Assembly (NCBI GenBank): GCA_002404095.1
Contig: DHJA01000139.1
Coordinates: 61,078 to 67,176, forward strand
DNA: 6,099 bases
Direction of reading: 5' to 3'
Source of the DNA: Planctomycetaceae bacterium UBA4732
GTDB lineage: Bacteria; Planctomycetota; Planctomycetia; Gemmatales; Gemmataceae
Part shown: piece after piece, positions 1-5,175 of the stretch
How positions within the stretch are numbered: the stretch's first letter is position 1
How the letters are laid out: each line of letters starts with the position of its first letter
The notes under the pieces: generated by a model
Seen by the model: the letters and a program-made list of their open reading frames with translations, nothing else
The model's database searches: none
Told to the model about the DNA's origin: nothing
Translations under genes and position numbers: made by a program

Positions 1-3
1 AAC

Positions 4-51
4 CCCCGCCCCTACAGCGATGTTCGTGGGTAGGGGCGGGGTCTCCCCGCC
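4..51. repeat. GC-rich double-hairpin repeat after the kinase gene
   Basis: Two overlapping perfect inverted repeats are visible. Bases 4-15 (CCCCGCCCCTAC) pair with 30-41 (GTAGGGGCGGGG) around a 14-nt loop. Bases 35-41 (GGCGGGG) pair with 45-51 (CCCCGCC) around the 3-nt loop TCT. Since 35-41 belongs to both, only one hairpin can form at a time. The element starts about 15 nt beyond the kinase stop codon in the direction of transcription, where a terminator or mRNA-end stabiliser would lie, but there is no T-tract after either stem on the minus strand. The shape is that of a dispersed REP-like intergenic repeat; copy number cannot be judged from one window, and the element may continue past the left edge. 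Confidence 0.7.
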
Positions 52-66
52 CTGTCACATAGATGA

Positions 67-1680
67 TCAGGACTTCGGTTCATGCGGCTGACGCCACTTT
101 AGCACCGGCAATGGCACCTCCTTTTCGGGAACGCCGTTGCGCAGATTAAAGGCGATTGCCTGCGACAACCAGAAACGGAAATGGTCGTTCGTCCACATCT
201 TGCGAAATTCAGGATCGGCGGGCTTGCTTTCTTTTGTGTGTTTGGCAACCTCCGCCAGAAGGGAATCGCTGGCGATAATGTCTTGGAAGGCCTTGTTCGA
301 TTCGGGCGCCTTGTCGCGGAGCGCGAGAACGATGGCGCCGCCCAGGCGGCCGAGCGTCCGATACATCGGCACGTCGGGAACCTTAGCTAATCGGTCGAAT
401 AATTTCTCCGCATCGTCCAAGCGGTGCTGCTCCAGATAGAGAACGCCAAGGTCGAGGCATAGCCCCATGCCGACCGAAACATTGCGGCCGACGTTGGCCG
501 GCTGAAGATACTTATCGACCAATTTGCGCAGAGCTTCCGCGTCGTTGACAAGCAGGAAGTCTTCATCGGGTTCGGCCGCATGGGTAATCGGGACGGCGGG
601 CGGCGCGGCGATGGTCCGGCGCATCCATCCCATGACGGCGCCCGCGATGAGGGCGGCGACAACGCTCGCGCCGATCAGAGCGTACCATGCGACCCGGCGC
701 GGGCGAACGGAAGGCGTCGGCGGCGGGACCGCGCCCGAGTCGGCCGAAAGCGAAGGTTTGGCAACCCCCATTGTCTGTCCGGCTACTCCGCCGCGCAAGC
801 GCGCCAGGTCGCGGAGAAGTTCACGGCCGGTCTGATAGCGCTGAGCCGGGTCTTTCGCCATCATCTTGTGAACGGCGGCGCAAAGACCCTCCGGCAGGTC
901 CGGGCAGACGGCGGCGAGCGGCGGCGGTTCGTCGCGCGCGTGCTTCATGGCCACCTCGAAAGGCGTGGCGCCGTCGAACGGCGGTTTACCGGCCAACATG
1001 AAATAGCAGGTGACGCCAAGAGAGTAGATGTCGGTGCGCGAATCGAGCGGCTTGCCCTCGACCTGTTCGGGACTCATGTAAAGCGGCGTACCCATAATGA
1101 TTCCGCTCTGGGTGAGGTTGAGCGGTTGTTGCTCGCCGATGAGGGAGCGCGACAGGCCGAAGTCGGCCACTTTGACTTCGCCCTTGGCCGTCAACAGGAT
1201 GTTTTCCGGCTTAACGTCGCGGTGAATGATGCCGGCCTCACTGGCGCGTTGCAGGCCGGACGCCATCTGTCGCATGATGCTTAGAGCGATCGCCAGTTTG
1301 GGCGGCCCCTTCCGGGCGATGAACTCTTTGAGGTTGCGGCCCTCGACGTATTCCAGCGCGATATAAGGAAAGCCGTCGGCCTCGCCGTAAGCGTAAACTT
1401 GAACGATGTTGGCGTGCGTCACTTTGGCGACCGCCTCGGCCTCGGCCTTGAAGCGTTGAAGCGAAGCGGGGTTGGCGGCGAGTTCAGCGCGGAGAATCTT
1501 CAGCGCTACATTGCGTTTCAGCGACATTTGCTCGGCCAGATAGACTTGACCCATACCGCCCTGGCCGATGTGGCGAAGGATCTGGTAATCGCCGAGAGTC
1601 CGCCCTGTCAGGTCCAAGGCGGCGGCGCCGTTGCCTGGGGAAGCGGACGAGGCCGGGCCGGTTTGCGTGGTTGGATTCAT
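67..1680 (-). CDS. Transmembrane Hanks-type serine/threonine protein kinase with extracytoplasmic TPR-like domain
   Basis: This is a membrane-bound protein kinase expected to phosphorylate Ser/Thr residues on cytoplasmic targets. Counting from the ATG at 1680 (537 aa), the catalytic domain spans about 31-295. It has the glycine-rich loop IGQGGMGQVY (38-47), ATP-binding Lys61 (NVALK), probable helix-C Glu80, catalytic loop HRDVKPEN (153-160), DFG (173-175), activation-segment Thr190, GTPLYMSPEQ (197-206), DIYSLG (217-222) and Arg281. Every catalytic residue is present, so it should be active. A Pro/Ser-rich linker (about 308-328) leads to one membrane helix (about 330-350). The outer 185 residues contain at least one TPR-like helical pair (about 411-432) and may sense a ligand or bind a partner; no PASTA repeats are seen. 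In-frame ATGs at 1698 and 1743 would add 6 or 21 residues. I prefer 1680: the extra N-terminus looks non-coding, a GGAG lies 12 nt upstream, and a possible -10 box overlaps the 1743 start. It follows a strong terminator, so it is probably transcribed alone. Confidence 0.95.
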   Translation of the reverse strand: MNPTTQTGPASSASPGNGAAALDLTGRTLGDYQILRHIGQGGMGQVYLAEQMSLKRNVALKILRAELAANPASLQRFKAEAEAVAKVTHANIVQVYAYGEADGFPYIALEYVEGRNLKEFIARKGPPKLAIALSIMRQMASGLQRASEAGIIHRDVKPENILLTAKGEVKVADFGLSRSLIGEQQPLNLTQSGIIMGTPLYMSPEQVEGKPLDSRTDIYSLGVTCYFMLAGKPPFDGATPFEVAMKHARDEPPPLAAVCPDLPEGLCAAVHKMMAKDPAQRYQTGRELLRDLARLRGGVAGQTMGVAKPSLSADSGAVPPPTPSVRPRRVAWYALIGASVVAALIAGAVMGWMRRTIAAPPAVPITHAAEPDEDFLLVNDAEALRKLVDKYLQPANVGRNVSVGMGLCLDLGVLYLEQHRLDDAEKLFDRLAKVPDVPMYRTLGRLGGAIVLALRDKAPESNKAFQDIIASDSLLAEVAKHTKESKPADPEFRKMWTNDHFRFWLSQAIAFNLRNGVPEKEVPLPVLKWRQPHEPKS

Positions 1681-1731
1681 GATCGCATCGCGCTCCATGC
1701 CGCCCCGGAGGCCGCACTCCGCCTTTGCACT

Positions 1732-1760
1732 ATCATATGCCATGCAAGCACGGAACAGAA
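1732..1760 (-). promoter_or_regulatory. Possible sigma70-type promoter for the kinase gene
   Basis: On the minus strand TATGAT (1737 down to 1732) matches five of six bases of the -10 consensus. At 17-bp spacing the upstream hexamer is TTCTGT (1760-1755), a poor -35 box. Transcription would begin near 1724, downstream of the ATG at 1743 and upstream of those at 1698 and 1680, which supports a shorter kinase. The terminator at 1852-1885 upstream means the kinase needs its own promoter in this stretch. The call rests on one hexamer and is weak. Confidence 0.25.
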
Positions 1761-1851
1761 AGGCGCGGCGCCGATAATCCAGACGCGAAGGACAGGGTCG
1801 AGGAGGCGCGCCGACTCGACGGTGGAATGGACACCGCTGCGGAGACAGAAT

Positions 1852-1885
1852 GGGCGCCGCGAGGACTATATTCCTCGCGGCGCCC
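1852..1885 (-). terminator. Strong 14-bp perfect stem-loop after the lipoprotein gene
   Basis: Bases 1852-1865 (GGGCGCCGCGAGGA) and 1872-1885 (TCCTCGCGGCGCCC) form a perfect 14-bp stem with a 6-nt loop, CTATAT. The stem begins 6 nt past the lipoprotein stop codon, as expected for a transcription terminator or 3'-end barrier. On the minus strand the following bases are ATTCTGTCTCC, only mildly T-rich, so it is not a textbook intrinsic terminator. On the plus strand it is followed by TTT. It should separate the lipoprotein unit from the kinase. Confidence 0.75.
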
Positions 1886-1891
1886 TTTACG

Positions 1892-2329
1892 TCAAGGGGT
1901 CAAATCAAAGTTCTTTTTTTGGTCGCCGCCCTTAACATCGTAAGTCAGGCCCGATTGATCGAGGTTGCTGTACTTCTGGGGAATAGGCACGTACTTTTCT
2001 GGAGAAACCGATGGCCCGGTGACGGTCGCACCGGCAGGTAAGGGGCCATGTGCCGTGTTCGGGGCCGTCGCCGTTATCGTGACCTTGGCTTTTCCCGTTT
2101 GGGTCGGAGGAAGCGTGTATTTGCCGTCAATGACGTCGGCGTGTACCTGCTGCTTTTCGCCGTCCTCGAAAATGAAAGTAATGTCGCCGGCGGCTAGCGG
2201 CTGACCGCTGTATTTCACCTCGCCGCTGACGTTGCCCCTGCCGCCTCCGCATCCCAGGGACGCGAACGCCGCGGCCGCCAAGAAAAACAGGGCGACGCCC
2301 GCGCGACGCCCGATCCAAAAGCTCATCAT
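1892..2329 (-). CDS. Small secreted lipoprotein with carboxypeptidase-regulatory/transthyretin-like domain
   Basis: A 145-aa exported protein of unknown specific function. Residues 1-26 form a signal peptide: basic GRR at 7-9, then the hydrophobic stretch VALFFLAAAAFA, ending in SLGC with Cys27 as the probable lipidated residue. The -3 position is Ser rather than the usual Leu/Val/Ile, so the lipobox is imperfect. The mature part opens with a glycine run and VSGEVKYSGQPLAAGDITFI (34-53), the signature of small planctomycete lipoproteins with a single transthyretin/CarboxypepD_reg-like beta sandwich. It ends with the family-typical pattern IPxKYxNxxxSGLTYDVxGG (about 116-135). AAGGAG lies 4 nt before the first ATG and 7 nt before a second ATG directly behind it (2326), so start at either Met is possible. 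It lies 113 bp downstream of the DUF1559 gene, a frequent pairing in this phylum, and is followed by a strong stem-loop. The role is inferred to be in the cell envelope. Confidence 0.85.
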   Translation of the reverse strand: MMSFWIGRRAGVALFFLAAAAFASLGCGGGRGNVSGEVKYSGQPLAAGDITFIFEDGEKQQVHADVIDGKYTLPPTQTGKAKVTITATAPNTAHGPLPAGATVTGPSVSPEKYVPIPQKYSNLDQSGLTYDVKGGDQKKNFDLTP

Positions 2330-2333
2330 GCAA

Positions 2334-2339
2334 CTCCTT
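2334..2339 (-). promoter_or_regulatory. Shine-Dalgarno site of the lipoprotein gene
   Basis: AAGGAG on the minus strand is a near-perfect ribosome-binding site. It is 4 nt from the ATG at 2329 and 7 nt from the ATG at 2326. The latter is the more usual distance, so translation may begin at the second Met; the protein differs by one residue. It is the strongest such site in the window. Confidence 0.7.
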
Positions 2340-2347
2340 GAAAATGG

Positions 2348-2380
2348 AAAAGGCCGGGAACCCTGTAGAGTCCCAGGCCT
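2348..2380 (-). terminator. Imperfect hairpin with T-tract between DUF1559 and lipoprotein genes
   Basis: On the minus strand AGGCCTGGGA (2380-2371) can pair with TCCCGGCCT (2359-2351), giving a 9-bp GC-rich stem with one bulged T and an 11-nt loop. The stem runs into TTTT (2351-2348), so it has the form of a Rho-independent terminator. It ends only 19 nt before the lipoprotein ATG, leaving no room for a separate promoter after it. If the two genes are co-transcribed it would act as a partial terminator or mRNA processing/stability site that lowers lipoprotein output relative to DUF1559. This is inferred from structure only. Confidence 0.55.
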
Positions 2381-2442
2381 GGAATCGAAGCGATCCCCCC
2401 GACCATTCCCCTAACCTTGGAATTTCTTGAGATCGCTGGCCG

Positions 2443-3390
2443 TTACCAGTCTGACCCCAACGTCTCACCGCCGGCCGGGGTGCAAGCGGCCCACCAGGTG
2501 ACGCCTGAGACGCCGTTGTTTAGGTTGCGTACGCTGCCGTCCGCCAAACCGACGTTCATGCCGCTGGTGTGCAGCGCGACCGGAAGAAGGATATTGGCGT
2601 TGCTCGCTTGGTAGACGCTCGGCGAAAGGGTGACGAACTTCGAGCCTTGGCCGACCGCGCCGCTACCCGTGTCCATTCCGGCATTGTAGGCGACGGGATT
2701 AAGGGGATCGGAACTGCCATAAGCGAAGATGGGCATCCAGGAGGGATTCCAGCCGCCGTGCGCCCAAAGCGTCCAATGGCCGCTGGGCCGCTTAGCGTAT
2801 TGTTCAGCGAAAAGAATCGTGTTGGACGTGCCATCGGAAAACGAGGCCTTTAAGTTCGGGTGACCGTCCATGTTCGAGCCATAGTTGTTCCCGCCGTTGG
2901 GCTTGCCGAACACTTGATAGTTGGCGACGTAACTGCCCGAGGCCCAATCTCCCTGTCCGAGACCGTTGCCGAAGGTAGGGTCGGACGGGCAGCCGAAGTT
3001 CTTGACGACAATTCGATGCCCGATGTTCGCGCCGGCGTTTTGCAGCTGGATCGGGTTTCCGAACGTCGTTACGATGGTGCCGCCCTCCATATAAGGCAAA
3101 AGGGAGACTAACACCTGGCCGACGCAGGGGTTGCCGTTGTTGAAATTATTCCCCGGTTGCGAGGCGTCGAATGCAGACGGAAAGGCGTCCTGTTGCGCGC
3201 TGGCGTAGTCGTGGCAGGCCAGGCCGAGTTGCTTGAGATTGTTGGCGCACTGCATACGCGCGGCGGCTTCGCGGACTTTCTGGACGGCGGGCAGCAGCAG
3301 GCCGATAAGGATGGCGATGATGGCGATGACCACGAGCAGTTCGATCAGCGTGAAGCCGCGTGATCGCAATGCCCTTCGGACTGATAGCAT
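2443..3390 (-). CDS. DUF1559 domain protein (type IV pilin-like N-terminus, H-X9-DG C-terminus)
   Basis: A 315-aa protein of the DUF1559 (SBP_bac_10) family, massively paralogous in Planctomycetota and of unproven function. The N-terminus is a class III signal peptide: [12 protein letters not shown] cut before Phe13, Glu at +5 (Glu17), then the hydrophobic helix [20 protein letters not shown] (15-34) and [21 protein letters not shown] prepilin peptidase should process it, and it should lodge in the membrane or a pseudopilus. Family marks follow: CPSD (134-137), YVANYQVFG (154-162), SDGTSNT (185-191) and, near the end, H-X9-DG with His274 and Asp284-Gly285. Length is typical and the gene is intact. 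A GAGGAA site lies about 7-9 nt upstream of the ATG, supporting this start. The small lipoprotein follows 113 bp downstream. The 288-bp gap upstream suggests its own promoter. Confidence 0.97.
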   Translation of the reverse strand: MLSVRRALRSRGFTLIELLVVIAIIAILIGLLLPAVQKVREAAARMQCANNLKQLGLACHDYASAQQDAFPSAFDASQPGNNFNNGNPCVGQVLVSLLPYMEGGTIVTTFGNPIQLQNAGANIGHRIVVKNFGCPSDPTFGNGLGQGDWASGSYVANYQVFGKPNGGNNYGSNMDGHPNLKASFSDGTSNTILFAEQYAKRPSGHWTLWAHGGWNPSWMPIFAYGSSDPLNPVAYNAGMDTGSGAVGQGSKFVTLSPSVYQASNANILLPVALHTSGMNVGLADGSVRNLNNGVSGVTWWAACTPAGGETLGSDW

Positions 3391-3571
3391 GTTCGGGTTC
3401 CTCGATGAGAAAAAGACACTGAGAATAACGACGCCGGGCGAGCGGTTCGGGGTTTTTAGACATTTCGCTGGGGAAACGTCCTCAAACCATGTTAAGGGTT
3501 AAACCCGTCCTGAGAGACAGCGGTGGGCGACGCCGACGCCGGTTCTAAGTCTGACGAGCCACCCATACTGT

Positions 3572-3605
3572 CCTATATCCTTTCAGGCGGCGCAGCGGAT
3601 GTCAA
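3572..3605 (-). promoter_or_regulatory. Possible promoter in the DUF1559 upstream region
   Basis: A perfect -35 hexamer TTGACA (3605-3600, minus strand) is followed by the AT-rich patch GGATATAGG. The possible -10 boxes are GATATA at 20-bp spacing or TATAGG at 22 bp, both longer than the optimal 17, so the match is poor. If used, it would leave a leader of about 175-180 nt before the DUF1559 ATG. The rest of the 3391-3678 gap shows the DUF1559 ribosome-binding site, a GGGTTAAACCC palindrome (3496-3506) and a 5-bp hairpin (3644-3657), but no gene. Confidence 0.25.
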
Positions 3606-3678
3606 CAAGAAAACGGGGGGGCCGGCAGACAAATTTCCAAGAATGAGAAAAATCTCACAACGGGCCGCGATTCGCCCA

Positions 3679-5004
3679 TTACGGCAAGCGCGGCTTTGTC
3701 AGGTCCGCGAGAACCTGCTTGGCCTTTTCGCTGGCCGGGTCGAGTCGAAGCGCCTCATGGGCCTCTTCAGATGCCTCGGCGCCTCGGCCGTCATGAGCCA
3801 AAAGCGCGGCCAGTTCCGCATGAGGTTCGCTAAACGCCGGTTTGCTCTCCAGCGCCGCCCGGAACGCCTTTCGGGCGCCGTCGTGGTCTCCTTCTTTTAA
3901 CAGGCACTCGCCGAGGTTGAATTGGGCCAAGGCGTGATCCGGCTTGAGTTCGGCGGCACGTCGGAAGAACGCCGCCGCCTTTCGGTAGTCTGCGCGCTGA
4001 AACAGCACGACGCCGAGATAAAAATGGACGTCCGCCATGTCGGGCGACCGCTCCAGGCCGGCGCGCAGCGCCCTTTCCGCCCCTGCATTGTCCCCTTCAA
4101 GAAGGAGAGCGCGGCCCAAACGCAAATACGCCCAATCGGTATCCGGATAGGCGCGTATCAGATCCTGAAACCATTGCACCGCCTCTGGGACGCGCCCCGC
4201 AGTTAAGGCGTCTTCGGCCCGTCTCAGAAGAGCTTTCTTTCCTCTCTGTAACTCGCCCATTTCCTCTAAAAAAGGCTCCGGCATGGGTGGATCATCGGGC
4301 AAATCGTCGGCCAGCTGAAGTTCCTTGGCGGCGGCCGTCGCGTCGCCGAGTCGTCTGCGAACCGCGGCCGACGCCGTGAGGGCGCCATGGCGGGTGGACG
4401 GAGACTTCGCGGCGAGGCCCAGATGAACAAGGCTCTCTTGAAACTTTCCTTGGGTAACCTCGATGCGACCGAACAGAAGGAGCGCCTGGGGATTGTTGGG
4501 TTCCGCGTCCAAAACGCGGCGGAGTTCGGTTTCCGCCTCGTCGGCGCGCCCCAGGTCCAGGAGGGCCGCGCCGAGGCGCAGGCGCGCGACGGGATAGCGG
4601 TCCCCGCCCAGTTCGGCGGCGCGGCGCCACTCCGGTATCGCCGCGGCGGTGGACTCCAGGGAAAGAAAATGCGCCTGGTAATAGGGCCAGCGTACTTCTT
4701 GCGGGTCGAGCCGTTCCGCCCGCGCGAAACAAATGGACGCTTCGTCCGTGAACCCATGAATGGCTAGCACCTGGCCAAGGCGCCCCCAGGCGGCGGCCGA
4801 ACGCGGCGCTTGCCGAACCGCCAGACGGGCTTCCTCGACCGTCTGCACCACGGCCGGGTCGATCCCGGACAGGTCAATGGCCGGAGGTTCGGGAAGCGCC
4901 GGACGCATCCACCACAGGACGCCGAGGACGACGCTCACGGAGACGACGCCTAGGAGCGCCGCGATGAGAAGCGTCTTGCGGCGGACGGTGGATGTGGTGT
5001 GCAT
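3679..5004 (-). CDS. Membrane-anchored tetratricopeptide-repeat protein
   Basis: A 441-aa TPR scaffold protein with no enzymatic motif. Residues 1-10 are basic (VRRK) and are followed by one hydrophobic segment (about 11-32, ending WWMR), a signal anchor that should place the rest outside the cytoplasm. Two blocks of repeats follow. The first has TPRs at about 69-101, 137-169 and 171-203; the second has four or five continuous repeats from about 257 to 424 with clear alpha-solenoid signatures (WAYLRLGRALLLEGDNAGAE, VHFYLGVVLFQRADYRKAA, AQFNLGECLLKEGDHDGARK, PHAELAALLAHDGRGAEA). The blocks are separated by a Pro/Asp-rich break (about 231-247, DDLPDDPPMPEP). The ATG at 5004 has no clear Shine-Dalgarno site, but it gives a sensible basic-then-hydrophobic N-terminus. 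It lies 171 bp downstream of an FG-GAP/ASPIC-UnbV gene, an association often seen in Planctomycetota and Acidobacteriota, so the two may work together in protein-protein contacts at the envelope. Confidence 0.92.
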   Translation of the reverse strand: MHTTSTVRRKTLLIAALLGVVSVSVVLGVLWWMRPALPEPPAIDLSGIDPAVVQTVEEARLAVRQAPRSAAAWGRLGQVLAIHGFTDEASICFARAERLDPQEVRWPYYQAHFLSLESTAAAIPEWRRAAELGGDRYPVARLRLGAALLDLGRADEAETELRRVLDAEPNNPQALLLFGRIEVTQGKFQESLVHLGLAAKSPSTRHGALTASAAVRRRLGDATAAAKELQLADDLPDDPPMPEPFLEEMGELQRGKKALLRRAEDALTAGRVPEAVQWFQDLIRAYPDTDWAYLRLGRALLLEGDNAGAERALRAGLERSPDMADVHFYLGVVLFQRADYRKAAAFFRRAAELKPDHALAQFNLGECLLKEGDHDGARKAFRAALESKPAFSEPHAELAALLAHDGRGAEASEEAHEALRLDPASEKAKQVLADLTKPRLP

Positions 5005-5065
5005 GATGGATTACGATCGGGTCTCTGTTAGAGCTTCATTGAAGCGGACTCGCCGGCTTCTCCTG

Positions 5066-5174
5066 GTGTGCCACGGCCGTCTCGGCCGTGTTTGGTTTTT
5101 GAACCGTCCGCACGGCCGTCTCGGCTGTGTTTGGTTTTTGAACCGTCCGCACGGCCGAGACGGCCGTGGCACAC
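5066..5174. repeat. Compound inverted/tandem repeat element with three hairpins
   Basis: A 109-bp element fills most of the gap between the FG-GAP and TPR genes. Its ends, 5066-5090 and 5150-5174, are perfect 25-bp inverted repeats. Inside are two adjoining 39-bp direct repeats (5072-5110 and 5111-5149) differing at one base (C5087 versus T5126). Each unit begins with a hairpin CACGGCCG-TCT-CGG(C/T)CGTG-like core and continues TTTGGTTTTTGAACCGTCCG. A third core (5150-5168) is the same palindrome inverted, with loop AGA. The C-to-T change in unit 2 puts one G.U pair in the stem if transcribed from the plus strand. The element begins 1 nt after the FG-GAP stop codon. No transposase or clear target duplication is seen. 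It resembles a short dispersed REP- or MITE-like repeat; a role in mRNA 3'-end protection or partial termination is inferred. Confidence 0.85.
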
Positions 5175-5175
5175 A

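Noticed and set aside
2389..2437. 7-bp inverted repeat AGCGATC/GATCGCT downstream of DUF1559
   Set aside because: The arms are short and 35 nt apart; such a match is plausible by chance.
3146..3463. 105-codon minus-strand frame starting upstream of DUF1559
   Set aside because: Most of it overlaps the DUF1559 gene in another frame and its sequence is His/Arg-rich noise; the DUF1559 frame has a clear pilin-like N-terminus.
3496..3506. GGGTTAAACCC palindrome as an operator site upstream of DUF1559
   Set aside because: Only 5 bp per half and a single copy; no regulator or second site in the window supports it.
3391..3600. Riboswitch or small RNA in the leader of DUF1559
   Set aside because: Only short, simple GC-rich pairings are visible and nothing matches a riboswitch core I recognise.
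3644..3657. TGAGA-AAAA-TCTCA hairpin as terminator of the TPR gene
   Set aside because: The stem is only 5 bp and AT-rich, with no real T-tract after it; too weak to call.
5072..5149. Possible CRISPR array from near-identical 39-bp repeats
   Set aside because: The two units abut with no unique spacers, there are only two direct copies, and the third core is inverted; no cas genes are present.
5066..5174. Insertion sequence or MITE with target-site duplication
   Set aside because: The terminal inverted repeats are real, but the flanks (TCCTG on the left, ACTAA on the right) show no convincing duplication and there is no transposase; kept only as a repeat of unknown mobility.
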